Part shown: positions 16,186-25,197 of the stretch, piece after piece
Layout: every line of letters begins with the position of its first letter
How positions within the stretch are numbered: position 1 is the stretch's first letter
Source: Ardenticatenaceae bacterium
Lineage (GTDB): Bacteria; Chloroflexota; Anaerolineae; Ardenticatenales; Ardenticatenaceae
Reading direction: 5' to 3'
Length of the DNA stretch: 50,392 nt
NCBI GenBank assembly: GCA_026989095.1
Contig: JALSKA010000202.1
Coordinates: 1 to 50,392 of the forward strand
The notes under the pieces: model-generated
The model's database searches: none
The model's input: only the letters and a program-made list of their open reading frames with translations
Told to the model about the DNA's origin: nothing
Translations under genes and position numbers: made by a program

Positions 16186-18041
16186 TGGTGTTCCCGGCGC
16201 GCCCACGGGAGAGAACCAACGTGGAGCAAACATCCCCAATGGAAAGATCGATCGTGCGCGTGCGCGCGCCACACGAGCAGAGAGAGGACGGACACCGGCG
16301 GGACGTGCCGGACATGGCCCCTACGCCCCGCCTCAGAGAGGGCAGCATCTCCCTGGAGGCCCTCCTCTGGGGCCTCCTCCTCGCGCTGGCCGGCGCCCTG
16401 CGCCTGGGCGACTTGGGCCGCTGGCCCCTCAACGCGGCCGAGGCCGAGATCGCCCTGGCCGCGCTGGGGCGCGCGCTGCCGGCCCCGGTGCCCGTGCCGG
16501 CCGACGTGAGTCCCCTGGCCTTCAACCTGACGGCCCTCAGCATGTGGCTCTTCGGCCCGGAGGACGGCGTCGTGCGCCTGCCGGCCGCCCTCGCCGGCGT
16601 GGCCCTCGTGGGGCTCCTCCTGTGGAGGGGGCGCGACGTGCTCGGCCGGGGCCCGGCCTTGGGCGCCGCAGCCCTGCTCGCCCTCTCCCCCTCCCACACC
16701 TTCTTCTCCCGCCAGGCCACAGAGGTGAGCGTGGCCACGCTGGCCGCCCTCTGGGCCGTGTTCGCCGTGGCCCGCTACGCGCGTCGGCCGTCGCCGGGGC
16801 GCGCCTGGGAAGTGACGGCCGCCCTGGCCCTGGGGCTCGTGAGCGGCCCGGGGTTCTGGAGCGCCGTGGTCGCCGGCGGGCTCTACGCTCTGCACGCGCG
16901 GCACCGCTTCAGCCGGCGCGGGGACCGCGCGTGGTTGCGCCTGCTCGCCCTGAGCCGGCGGATGTGGCCTCGCCGCTACCGCCTGCTGGCCGGGCTCGCG
17001 GGCGCCGCGCTCTTCCTCAGCACGGCCGGCTGGGCCAACCCCTCGGGGCTCACGGGCGCGCTGGAACTGCCAGACCGCTGGCTGAGCCTGCTGGCGGGCA
17101 GCGGCCCGCCCCCGGTCATCCCCTTCTCGGAAATGGCCTTCCTTTACGAGTGGCCGGTCTTCGTGTGGGCCACCCTGGGCGCAGCCCTGTGGGTCGAGCG
17201 GCGTCCCGAGCTGACGCGCTTCCTGCTCCTGTGGGCCTTCGTCACCTTCCTGCCGGCCACGCTTACTAACACCGGGTGGACAGGCGCTTTGGCCCACGTC
17301 ACCCTGCCCTTGGCCCTGCTGGGAGGCGTGGCCCTGAACGCCCTCGCCCGGGGCCTTCTGGCGGGCCGGAAGGAGGCGGAAGGGCTCTACACGGCCACAG
17401 GGCTGGTCATTCTGGCCTTCGCCTGGCTCAACCTCGTAGCTTACTCGTTGACGGGCGCCACGCTTTCGATCCTGCTGGTGGCCGCGGCCCTCGTCCTGGC
17501 AGGCAGTGTGCCCGTCGTGGTTGCCGTCCAACACGGCCTCGAGCGGGCCATGCGCGTGGCCGGCGCGCTGTTGTTGGTCACCTCCGCCTTTTGGGCGCTG
17601 CGCACGGCGTGGGGCCTGGGCTACCACGGCCTGGCCGACCCGCGCGAGCCCCTCGTCACCCAGGCCGCGGACCCGGACGTGCGCTACCTGCGCGCCTTCC
17701 TGCGCCAAGTCTCCCAAAACCGGGCCGGCCACCCCGACAGGCTGCCCATCGCCGTGCAGCGCTCGCTGGGGCCAGTGCCCCGCTGGTACCTGCGCGACTT
17801 CCAGGACGTGCGCCTCACCGAGGGCAGTCACCCCGGCCTGCCGGCCGTGGCCCTGCTGGCGCCGGACGAGCCGGCGCCCCCCGGCCACATCGGCCAGCGC
17901 GTGCGGCTGGGCCGAGCTTGGCGCTGGCCGGGCCTGTCGGGCCGTGCCTTCGTCCAGTGGGTGCTCTTCCGCGAGGCACCCGGCGTCACGGGGATAGACG
18001 CCATCCTCTACGTCTCCGGCGCCATCCCAACAGGACCGTGA
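16185..18041 (+). CDS. GT39-like multi-spanning membrane protein, acidic motif degenerate
   Basis: This 618-aa protein begins with a ~50-residue charged tail, then about ten or more hydrophobic segments and a ~130-residue C-terminal soluble part. Topology matches PMT/GT39-like proteins (first span LLWGLLLALAGALRLGDLG, then WPL). Where relatives have an Asp-Glu pair, this protein reads NAAEAE, so the Asp is replaced and catalysis is doubtful. The ATG overlaps the previous stop; a GTG at 16221 (preceded by GGGAGAG) and ATGs at 16239 and 16315 are alternatives, and the first conserved span begins after all of them. It may be a non-catalytic partner of the adjacent glycosyltransferases. Confidence 0.7.
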   Translation: MVFPARPRERTNVEQTSPMERSIVRVRAPHEQREDGHRRDVPDMAPTPRLREGSISLEALLWGLLLALAGALRLGDLGRWPLNAAEAEIALAALGRALPAPVPVPADVSPLAFNLTALSMWLFGPEDGVVRLPAALAGVALVGLLLWRGRDVLGRGPALGAAALLALSPSHTFFSRQATEVSVATLAALWAVFAVARYARRPSPGRAWEVTAALALGLVSGPGFWSAVVAGGLYALHARHRFSRRGDRAWLRLLALSRRMWPRRYRLLAGLAGAALFLSTAGWANPSGLTGALELPDRWLSLLAGSGPPPVIPFSEMAFLYEWPVFVWATLGAALWVERRPELTRFLLLWAFVTFLPATLTNTGWTGALAHVTLPLALLGGVALNALARGLLAGRKEAEGLYTATGLVILAFAWLNLVAYSLTGATLSILLVAAALVLAGSVPVVVAVQHGLERAMRVAGALLLVTSAFWALRTAWGLGYHGLADPREPLVTQAADPDVRYLRAFLRQVSQNRAGHPDRLPIAVQRSLGPVPRWYLRDFQDVRLTEGSHPGLPAVALLAPDEPAPPGHIGQRVRLGRAWRWPGLSGRAFVQWVLFREAPGVTGIDAILYVSGAIPTGP

Positions 18042-18329
18042 GGTTGAACACCGTGGGTCAACTTTCGCTCCTCCGGCACGGGAAAAAATCGTGGGCCGGG
18101 TGGTGGCCAAGGACGAGAACAAGGGGCACGTGCTCCGCCGGTACTACTCGGGGATGAGCTGCATGTTGCGCGAAAGAGATCACCGGCATCGGCGCACGCG
18201 GGCCGGAGCGGGGTCGCCGCATGGTGCCCGCCCGCCGGGGACGCGCTCGGCCTGCCGTCGAGCGCCGGATGCACGAGGAATACGTGATCGGGTTCTACGC
18301 CATTTCTTGAGCAGGAGGCAAGAGCGCCC
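18042..18329. other. 288-nt gap with possible decayed coding remnant
   Basis: No intact gene is supported. One plus frame reads plausible protein from ~18091 to 18180 (VVAKDENKGHVLRRYY...). A shifted frame reads on to a stop at 18308-18310 (...MHEEYVIGFYAIS). This is compatible with a frameshifted small-gene relic, but codon evidence is weak. An inverted repeat GTTGA-N10-TCAAC lies just after the preceding stop codon. Confidence 0.3.
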
Positions 18330-21300
18330 ATGACCACCACCTCTCAATCCCTGCCGAAGTCCCTGGAGCAACGCCGCTGGCTGGACGTGCCCGTGGTGCG
18401 CCTCCGGGCCCTCGACTGGGTGGCCGTGGCCTTCGGGCTCGTGGTGTTGGCCGCCATCGTCACCCGCTTCTGGGACTTGGGCTCGCGGGCCCTGCACCAC
18501 GACGAGAGCCTGCACGCCGTCTACTCCTACTACTTGTACACGGGCCTGGGCTACCGCCATGACCCGCTCATGCACGGCCCCTTCCTCTTCCACTTCACGG
18601 CCCTCATCTTCTGGCTCTTCGGGGACAGCGACTTCACCGTGCGCGTGGGGCCGGCCATCTTCGGCGTGGTCCTGGTGGCCTTCCCCTGGCTGTTGCGGGA
18701 CTACTGGGGCCGGCGGGGAGCGCTCATCGCCGCCTTCCTCACCCTCATCTCGCCGACGGTGCTCTACTACTCACGCTTCATCCGCCACGACATCTTCGCC
18801 ATCGTCTGGTCCGTGCTCATCGTCTACGCCATAGTGAAATACCTGGACGAGGGAGGCGACCGCTGGCTCGTGCTGCTCGGCGCCGCCATGGCCCTCAGCT
18901 ACTCCACCAAGGAGACCTCCTTCATTCTCAGCGCCGTGTTGTGGAGCTTCCTCGCGCTGGTGGTTTTCTTCCAGCGCCCCGCCTCGTGGGAGGCGCTGCG
19001 GCGCTCCCGCGCCTGGCACCTGGTGGTCATCAAGGCCAGCCTGCTCCTGCCCTTCACCACCGCCCTGGTCGTCGAGCTCGTCTTCGGCGACGCGCTCGGC
19101 CTGGGGTGGAAGGCCCTGGACTACTCGGCGGCCGGCGTGGTGCGCAGCGGCACCATCTTCGCCGTGCTCTTCGTCCTGGGCGTAGTCGCGGCCAGCCTGC
19201 TCTTCGACGCCACCAGGTTCGCCGTTGTCGCCTCCGTCTTCTACACCATTTTCCTCCTGCTCCACACCACGTTCTTGACCAACGGCGCCGGCGTGGCCAC
19301 CGGGTTCGTCGGCGCGCTGGGATACTGGCTGGAACAGCACGGCGTGCGGCGCGGGGACCAGCCGTGGTACTACTACCTGCTGCTCCTCTGGCTCTACGAG
19401 TTCCTGGTGCTGCTGGTGGGCCTCGTCTGGGGCGGGTGGTCCCTGCTCCGCGGGCGACACGGCGTCGTGATCGAGCGGGGCGAGCTGCGGGTGCGGGGCC
19501 TCTTCCCCGTGCTCCTGCTCTGGTGGCTGGTGCTCTCCTTCGTAGCCTTCAGCATCGCCGGCGAGAAGATGCCCTGGCTCAGCGTTCACATGAGCGTGCC
19601 CGCCATCTGGCTGGCGGCGTGGACCCTCAACGCCTTCTTCGAGCGCGTGGAGTGGGAGCGGCTGCGCCAACACGGGGGCATCTGGCTGGCCCTCCTCCTC
19701 GTGGCCGTGACGGTGGCCGCGCTCACCCTCTTCTACCTGGCCTTCCGCGGCGAGTGGCCCCTCCGGGGCAACGACCTGGAAGCGCTCAACGTGACGGCCC
19801 GCTGGGTGGCGGCCACCCTTGTGCTCCTGGCGGCCGGCTGGCTTGCCCGGCGGCTGGCGCGCCCCTTGGGGGGCAAGGCCGCCGGCGACGTGGCCACCAT
19901 GGTCGTGCTGGCCCTGCTGGTCGTGATGACTGTGCGCTACGCCTGGCTGGCCGCCTACGTCCACGGCGACATCGCCAAGGAGATGCTCATCTACACCCAG
20001 ACGACCCCCGACGTGACGATGGTCACCCAGGACTTGGAGATGCTCTCCCGCCGCCTCACCGGCGGGCTCGACATGGTGGTGGCCTACGACAACGAAACCT
20101 CCTGGCCCTTCGAGTGGTACCTGCGCAACTTCCCCAACAAGCGGTACTTCGGCCAGACGCCGGGCGAAGACTTGGCCGGCGTGCCCGTGGTGCTGGTGGG
20201 GCTGGTGAACGAGAGCAAGGTGAAGCCCTACGTGGGCGACTACATCCGCCACCAGTACAAGCTCCGGTGGTGGTTCCCCGAGGAGTACAAGGACCTCCGC
20301 AACCCCCAGAACGAGTACGACCTGGCCTTCTTCTTCCGCGAATTCCTGGCCGAGGCGCGGGACCCCGAGTCCCGTCGCCTCTTCCTCGACTTCCTGCTCT
20401 GGCGCAAGCTGCGCGATCCCCTGGGTTCCACTGACTTCGTGATGTACGTGCGCCCCGACTTGGTTCAGGAAATTTGGCAGTACGGGAACCTCGTGCGGGC
20501 CGTTGACCCGTCGCTGGCCGTCAACGCCTACGAGGAACAGCGGGTGACCCTCGCGGCCGCGCGCTCGCTGGGCGGGCCGGGACAGTTCAACGCGCCCAAG
20601 GCCGTGGCCTTCGCCCCCGACGGCCGGCTCGTGGTGGCCGACAGCAACAACAACCGCGTTCAGGTGCTGGACGAGGACGGCCGCGTGGTAACGACTTTCG
20701 GGAGCCCCGGGAGCGCGCCCGGCGAGTTCAGCGAGCCCTGGGGCGTGGCCGTGGACCAGGACGGCAACATCTACGTGGCCGACACGTGGAACCACCGCGT
20801 CCAGAAGTTCGCGCCGGACGGCACCTTGCTCACGGTGTGGGGAACCTTCGCCGACACCCAGGGTGCCCTGGAGATGCCGGGTTCCTTCTGGGGGCCCCGG
20901 GGCATCTACGTCACCGACGACGGGCGCGTCTTCGTGGCCGACACGGGCAACAAGCGCGTCCAAGTCTTCGACACCGAGGGCAACTTCCTGGGCATGTTCG
21001 GCGGCGGGGGCAGCGAGCCCGGCAAAATGGACGAGCCCACAGCGGTGGCCGTGGGGCCCGACGGCACCATCTACGTGGCCGACACGTGGAACCGCCGCGT
21101 CCAAGCCTTCGGGCCGGACTTCACCTTCCTGCGCCAGTGGCCCGTGGCCGGCTGGCGGGGGCAGTCGGTGCTCAACAAACCGGCCATCGCCACCGACGGC
21201 CGGCGCGTTTGGGTGAGCGACCCCGAGGCCCACCGCATCGTCGAGTTCGACGCCGTGGGCAACGTGCTGCGCGTCTGGGGAGGGCTCGGCAGCGACGCCA

Positions 21301-21401
21301 TGTCGCTCAACCTGCCCGTGGGGCTGGCCTACCGGGACGGAGTGCTCGCCGTGGCCGACAGCAACAACAACCGCGTCCAACTCTTCGACGTGGGGCCCTG
21401 A
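18330..21401 (+). CDS. Agl23-like GT-C membrane protein fused to NHL-repeat beta-propeller
   Basis: The product is 1023 aa. Residues ~25-560 are an integral-membrane module of the TIGR03663 ('flippase activity-associated protein Agl23') type. Its first loop contains ALHHDESLHA (D58/E59), followed by HDPLMHGP and a KETSF segment. A soluble region follows. From ~744 to the C-terminus are five to six NHL repeats recognisable by [IV]xVADxxNxRVQ[VKA]F (VADSNNNRVQVL, VADTWNHRVQKF, VADTGNKRVQVF, VADTWNRRVQAF, VADSNNNRVQLF). These should fold as an extracytoplasmic propeller that binds protein or glycan. A CAGGAGG Shine-Dalgarno lies 11 nt before the ATG. It belongs to the glycan gene block, upstream of a flippase-like protein and UppP. 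Confidence 0.88.
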   Translation: MTTTSQSLPKSLEQRRWLDVPVVRLRALDWVAVAFGLVVLAAIVTRFWDLGSRALHHDESLHAVYSYYLYTGLGYRHDPLMHGPFLFHFTALIFWLFGDSDFTVRVGPAIFGVVLVAFPWLLRDYWGRRGALIAAFLTLISPTVLYYSRFIRHDIFAIVWSVLIVYAIVKYLDEGGDRWLVLLGAAMALSYSTKETSFILSAVLWSFLALVVFFQRPASWEALRRSRAWHLVVIKASLLLPFTTALVVELVFGDALGLGWKALDYSAAGVVRSGTIFAVLFVLGVVAASLLFDATRFAVVASVFYTIFLLLHTTFLTNGAGVATGFVGALGYWLEQHGVRRGDQPWYYYLLLLWLYEFLVLLVGLVWGGWSLLRGRHGVVIERGELRVRGLFPVLLLWWLVLSFVAFSIAGEKMPWLSVHMSVPAIWLAAWTLNAFFERVEWERLRQHGGIWLALLLVAVTVAALTLFYLAFRGEWPLRGNDLEALNVTARWVAATLVLLAAGWLARRLARPLGGKAAGDVATMVVLALLVVMTVRYAWLAAYVHGDIAKEMLIYTQTTPDVTMVTQDLEMLSRRLTGGLDMVVAYDNETSWPFEWYLRNFPNKRYFGQTPGEDLAGVPVVLVGLVNESKVKPYVGDYIRHQYKLRWWFPEEYKDLRNPQNEYDLAFFFREFLAEARDPESRRLFLDFLLWRKLRDPLGSTDFVMYVRPDLVQEIWQYGNLVRAVDPSLAVNAYEEQRVTLAAARSLGGPGQFNAPKAVAFAPDGRLVVADSNNNRVQVLDEDGRVVTTFGSPGSAPGEFSEPWGVAVDQDGNIYVADTWNHRVQKFAPDGTLLTVWGTFADTQGALEMPGSFWGPRGIYVTDDGRVFVADTGNKRVQVFDTEGNFLGMFGGGGSEPGKMDEPTAVAVGPDGTIYVADTWNRRVQAFGPDFTFLRQWPVAGWRGQSVLNKPAIATDGRRVWVSDPEAHRIVEFDAVGNVLRVWGGLGSDAMSLNLPVGLAYRDGVLAVADSNNNRVQLFDVGP

Positions 21402-21435
21402 GAGCGCCCCCGGCGACCGAGAGGAGCCCCACATC

Positions 21436-22449
21436 ATGTCCGCATCACCGCCGGTCCGTTGGCAGACGCTCAGATCGCGCTTCCTGCTCTCCGTCCTGTT
21501 GGGCGCGGCCGTCATCGTGGGCCTGGCCCTCTACGGCGACCTGCGCGCCCTGGCCGCACGCCTCCGCGACTTCCGCTGGGCCTACGTGCCCCTCATCCTG
21601 GGGCTGACCATGACCAACTACGCCCTGCGCTTCGTCAAGTGGGAGTATTACCTGCGCCTGCTCGACATCCGGGGCGTCTCCTTTCCCGACAGCGTGGCCA
21701 TCTTCTTCTCCGCCTTCGCCATGGTGCTCACCCCGGGCAAGGTGGGCGAAGTGCTCAAGAGCTACCAGCTCCGCCAAGCGTATGGCGTTCCCATGGCGCG
21801 CTCCGCCCCCATCGTCCTGGCGGAGCGGCTCACGGACGGGGTGGCGATGGCCCTCCTCAGCAGCATCGGCCTCTCATTCTACCGCCAGGGGTGGGTGGTG
21901 GTAGCCGTCACCCTCGTGCTCATGGTGGGCATGGCCGCGGTGGCCCAAGTGCGCCCGCTGGCCCTGCGCCTCATCGCCTGGGCCGAGCGCCTGCCCCTGG
22001 TGGGGCGCTTCGCCCACGAGTTCCACCACTTCTACGAGAGCGCCAGGGTCCTGCTGGAGCCCGTGCCCCTGGCCGTGGCCGTCACCCTGGGCACGGTGAG
22101 CTGGGCCTTCGAGGGCGTGGCCTTCTACATCGTCCTGCGAGGGCTGGGCGTTCCCCACTCGCCCCAAGTGCTCCTCCAGGCCATCTTCATCCTCTCCTTC
22201 GCCACCATCGTGGGCACGCTGGTGATGATGCCCGGCGGCCTGGGCGGGGTGGAGGGCACCATCACCGGCTTGCTCCAACTGCTCGTGGGCCTCAACCGCT
22301 CCACGGCCGTGACCGGCACCCTGCTCATCCGCCTGGGCACCCTCTGGTTCGGCGTGGTGCTGGGGCTCCTCTCCATCTTCTGGAAGCGCCACTGGCTGGT
22401 CGGAACCCCCGTGGCCGGTGCAACACAGTCAACAGGTGATCTGCCATGA
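21436..22449 (+). CDS. Flippase-like membrane protein (UPF0104 / LPG-synthase transmembrane family)
   Basis: This 337-aa integral-membrane protein has about eight hydrophobic segments. It matches the family of AglD-type and MprF N-terminal flippase domains; the diagnostic stretch is LTPGKVGEVLKSYQLR...APIVLAERLTDG, with MMPGGLGGVEG near the C-terminus. Relatives are thought to move polyprenyl- or amino-acid-modified lipids across the membrane. A GAGGAG Shine-Dalgarno precedes the ATG. The ATG of uppP overlaps the stop (ATGA), so the two are probably translated together. In this setting it is a good candidate for flipping the lipid-linked sugar made or used by the neighbouring GT-C proteins. 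Confidence 0.85.
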   Translation: MSASPPVRWQTLRSRFLLSVLLGAAVIVGLALYGDLRALAARLRDFRWAYVPLILGLTMTNYALRFVKWEYYLRLLDIRGVSFPDSVAIFFSAFAMVLTPGKVGEVLKSYQLRQAYGVPMARSAPIVLAERLTDGVAMALLSSIGLSFYRQGWVVVAVTLVLMVGMAAVAQVRPLALRLIAWAERLPLVGRFAHEFHHFYESARVLLEPVPLAVAVTLGTVSWAFEGVAFYIVLRGLGVPHSPQVLLQAIFILSFATIVGTLVMMPGGLGGVEGTITGLLQLLVGLNRSTAVTGTLLIRLGTLWFGVVLGLLSIFWKRHWLVGTPVAGATQSTGDLP

Positions 22450-23261
22450 GCATCGTGCAAGCCATCGTCCTGGGCATCCTCCAGGGAGCGACGGAGTTCA
22501 TCCCCGTCTCCAGCAGCGGCCACTTGGTGCTGGTGCCCTGGCTGCTGGGGTGGGAGAACCCCGGCCTCGCCTTCGACGCCATCGTCCACTGGGGCACCCT
22601 GGTGGCCGTGCTGGCCTTCTTCGCCGAGGACATTCGCCGAATTGTCGTGGCCGTCGTGGCGGGCGTGTTCACCCGCCGGCCCCTGGCCACGCCCGAGGCA
22701 CGCCTGGGGTGGTTCGTCGCCCTGGGCACTGTGCCGGCCGGCGTCGCCGGGGTGACATTGGAGGCCACATTCGAGGAACTCTTCGGCCGGCCCGCGTGGG
22801 TGGCCGCCTTCCTGATGGGCACCGGGGTGCTCCTGGTGACGAGCGAACGGCTCCACAACCGCAACCGCCCCTTGGAGAGCCTTTCCGCCTGGGACGCCCT
22901 CATCATCGGCGCGGCCCAAGCCCTGGCCATCACCCCGGGCATCTCCCGCAGCGGGGCCACCATTGCGGCCGGCCTGGTGCGCAACCTGGAGCGGGCTGCC
23001 GCCGCCCGCTTCAGCTTCCTCCTCATCGTGCCGGCCGTCTTCGGCGCCGGCCTCCTCCAGACCGCGGAGCTGTGGCGGGCCGGGCTCAGCGGGGCCGAGT
23101 GGGTGCCCATCGTGGCCGGCTTCGTGGCCGCCGCGGTGACGGGCTACTTGGCCATCGGCTTCCTCTTGCGCTACCTCCAGCGGGCCGGGCTCCACGTCTT
23201 CGCCTATTGGTGCTGGGCCTTTGGGCTCTTCTCCCTGCTCGTGGCGTGGTGGCGCCAATGA
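22446..23261 (+). CDS. uppP: Undecaprenyl-diphosphatase (BacA family)
   Basis: UppP removes one phosphate from undecaprenyl pyrophosphate outside the membrane, regenerating the carrier for peptidoglycan and surface glycan synthesis. The product is 271 aa, the usual length. Both active-site signatures are present: QGATEFIPVSSSGHL near the N-terminus and PGISRSGATI in the second half, each with the expected Glu, Ser and Arg residues. It is multi-spanning. The gene overlaps its upstream flippase-like neighbour and the downstream lipoprotein by 4 nt each. Its position in the operon suggests it recycles the carrier released by the encoded glycosyltransferases. Confidence 0.95.
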   Translation: MSIVQAIVLGILQGATEFIPVSSSGHLVLVPWLLGWENPGLAFDAIVHWGTLVAVLAFFAEDIRRIVVAVVAGVFTRRPLATPEARLGWFVALGTVPAGVAGVTLEATFEELFGRPAWVAAFLMGTGVLLVTSERLHNRNRPLESLSAWDALIIGAAQALAITPGISRSGATIAAGLVRNLERAAAARFSFLLIVPAVFGAGLLQTAELWRAGLSGAEWVPIVAGFVAAAVTGYLAIGFLLRYLQRAGLHVFAYWCWAFGLFSLLVAWWRQ

Positions 23262-24100
23262 AGGCGTGGACGTGGGCTTCCCTCCCCGTGCTCCTGCTCC
23301 TGGCCGGCCTCGTGGCCTGCGGCGCGCCCGCGCGCCCGCGCGCCGAGGACGAGCTCACCGTCGTGCGCGTCACCGGCGCGGAGGAGATGGTGCCCCTCCT
23401 CTCCGAACTGGCGGCCGGCTACGCCGCCCGCCGGCCGAACGTCTTCGTGGACGTGAGCGGCGGGGGCAGCCGGTGGGGCCTACGGGCCACCTTCAGCGGG
23501 CTGGCCGACATCGGCATGGTGAGCTACATGCCCGACGAGGAGGCCCTGCGCAGCGGGCGCCAACGCCTGCGCCCCGTCGAAGTGGGCCGGGACGGGCTCG
23601 CTATCATCGTCCACCCCGCCAACCCCCTGGTCCGCCTGCCGAAAAGCACCCTCGCGGAGCTCTTCAGCGGCACCACCTTCGAGTGGGACGGCCTGGGGTG
23701 GGAGGCCGGCGAGATCGCCGTCTTCACCCGCGAGCGGGGCAGCGGCGACCGCATCGTCCTGGAGGGCTACCTGTTCGGGGAATCGGGCGCGCGCATGACC
23801 CTCAACGCCCAACTGGTGCCCGCCCCCGACGCCCTCGCCCAAGCCGTGGCCGAGACGCCCACGGGCATCGGCTACGTGGGCATGGGGTACCTCTCCGGCG
23901 CGGTCAAGGCGCTCACCGTGGAGGGCGTGCGCCCCACGCCCGAGCGCGTGGCCGACGGCACCTACCCCCTCACCCGCCCCCTCGTGCTGGTCACCGAAGG
24001 CCGGCCCCGTGGAGCCGCACGGGACTTCATCGAGTGGGTCCTGAGCGCCGAGGGGCAGGCCATCGTGGCCCGTTCCGCAGTGCCAGTGCGGCCGCCCTGA
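23258..24100 (+). CDS. PstS-like substrate-binding lipoprotein
   Basis: This 280-residue protein has a signal peptide ending in the lipobox LVAC (Cys21), then a periplasmic-binding-protein fold of the phosphate-binding type. Visible landmarks are VSGGGSRWGLRATFSGLADIGM near residues 65-90 (phosphate-loop region), a TRERGSGDR segment and FIEWVLSAEGQAIV at the C-terminus. These match PstS-family proteins. No pstC, pstA, pstB or phoU lies nearby, so a transport role is not supported by context. It may act as a sensor or bind another anion. The ATG overlaps the uppP stop, so it is the last gene of the glycan block. Confidence 0.8.
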   Translation: MKAWTWASLPVLLLLAGLVACGAPARPRAEDELTVVRVTGAEEMVPLLSELAAGYAARRPNVFVDVSGGGSRWGLRATFSGLADIGMVSYMPDEEALRSGRQRLRPVEVGRDGLAIIVHPANPLVRLPKSTLAELFSGTTFEWDGLGWEAGEIAVFTRERGSGDRIVLEGYLFGESGARMTLNAQLVPAPDALAQAVAETPTGIGYVGMGYLSGAVKALTVEGVRPTPERVADGTYPLTRPLVLVTEGRPRGAARDFIEWVLSAEGQAIVARSAVPVRPP

Positions 24101-24117
24101 AATGCAGGCCCAGCCTG

Positions 24118-24146
24118 TTGACGGCAACCCCGCTTGGGAGTAAAAT
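24118..24146 (+). promoter_or_regulatory. Promoter of the ftsY operon
   Basis: TTGACG (24118-24123), a 17-nt spacer and TAAAAT (24141-24146) give ten of twelve consensus bases. They lie about 75 nt before the GTG of ftsY, in a 119-nt gap that separates the glycan block from the housekeeping operon. Confidence 0.7.
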
Positions 24147-24219
24147 CCCAAGGTTGGGCCGCAGCCCTTCGGCCGGGCCGCCGCCGGCCCCGTGCAACTC
24201 ACACACCGGAGGACCAAAC

Positions 24220-25152
24220 GTGATTCTCGGACGAGCCAAGAGCCTTCGCGAAAGCCTGCGCAAAACGCGCGAGACCATCTTCGGCCAGGTGGCCGGCCTC
24301 TTCGGCGCCGGCGACATCGACGACCTCTTCTGGGAGGACCTGGAAGCCCTGCTCATCCAGGGCGACGTGGGCGTCAAAACCACCTTGGCGCTCGTCGAGT
24401 GGCTTCAGGAGCAAGTGGCCGAGCGCCACCTCTGGCGCACCGACCAGGTGCGCGACCTGCTCAAGGAGCGCATGGTGCACATCCTGGAATCGGTGCAGGC
24501 CCCCTATCTCGCCGGTGACCGGATGCTCAACGTGGTCCTGATCGTGGGGGTGAACGGCTCCGGCAAGACGACCACCATCGCCAAGCTGGCCAAGTGGCAC
24601 AAGGATCGGGGCGACCGCGTGGTGCTCGCCGCGGCCGACACCTTCCGCGCGGCTGCCATCGACCAGCTTAAAGTGTGGGGCGAACGGGTGGGCGTGGACG
24701 TGATCGCCCACCAGCCCGGCAGCGACCCCGGCGCCGTGGTCTTCGACGCCATCCGCACGGCCTTCGGCCGGCGGCAGGCCAACGTGGTCATCGTGGACAC
24801 GGCCGGCCGGCTCCAAACCCAATACAATCTCATGCAGGAGCTGGCCAAAATCCGCAGCGTGGCCGCCAAGCAAGTCCACCAGGCCCCCCACGAGACCCTG
24901 CTGGTGCTCGACGCCACCACGGGCCAGAACGCCCTCTCCCAGGCGCACAAGTTCCGCGAGACGGCCGGCGTCACCGGCGTGGTGCTGGCCAAGCTGGACA
25001 GCACGGCCAAGGGGGGCATGGCCCTGGCCATCGCCCACGAGCTGGGGTTGCCCATCAAGTTCGTGGGCACGGGCGAACGGGCCGAGGACTTGGCCCCCTT
25101 CGAGCCCCGCGAGTTCGTCGAGGGGCTCTTCGGCAACGGCGCGGCGCCCTGA
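24220..25152 (+). CDS. ftsY: Signal recognition particle receptor FtsY
   Basis: FtsY is the SRP receptor GTPase that delivers ribosome-nascent-chain complexes to the membrane. This 310-aa copy is essentially the NG domain; the long acidic A domain found in some bacteria is absent. Motifs are GVNGSGKTT (K116), AADTFRAAA (the SRP-GTPase insertion box), DTAGR (D193), [19 protein letters not shown] and [14 protein letters not shown]. The GTG at 24220 was chosen because of the GGAGGA Shine-Dalgarno 6 nt upstream. It is the first gene of an operon continuing with htpG, prfB, trmD and tenA. Confidence 0.95.
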   Translation: MILGRAKSLRESLRKTRETIFGQVAGLFGAGDIDDLFWEDLEALLIQGDVGVKTTLALVEWLQEQVAERHLWRTDQVRDLLKERMVHILESVQAPYLAGDRMLNVVLIVGVNGSGKTTTIAKLAKWHKDRGDRVVLAAADTFRAAAIDQLKVWGERVGVDVIAHQPGSDPGAVVFDAIRTAFGRRQANVVIVDTAGRLQTQYNLMQELAKIRSVAAKQVHQAPHETLLVLDATTGQNALSQAHKFRETAGVTGVVLAKLDSTAKGGMALAIAHELGLPIKFVGTGERAEDLAPFEPREFVEGLFGNGAAP

Positions 25153-25197
25153 GCCCGCCCACCATCTCCTCACCCCTTGGAACGTGGAGGTGGAGCA

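Noticed and set aside
18771-21515. Minus-strand open frame of ~900 codons opposite the Agl23-NHL gene
   Set aside because: The plus strand encodes recognisable membrane and NHL motifs; the antisense text has no motif and the same low-stop artefact composition.
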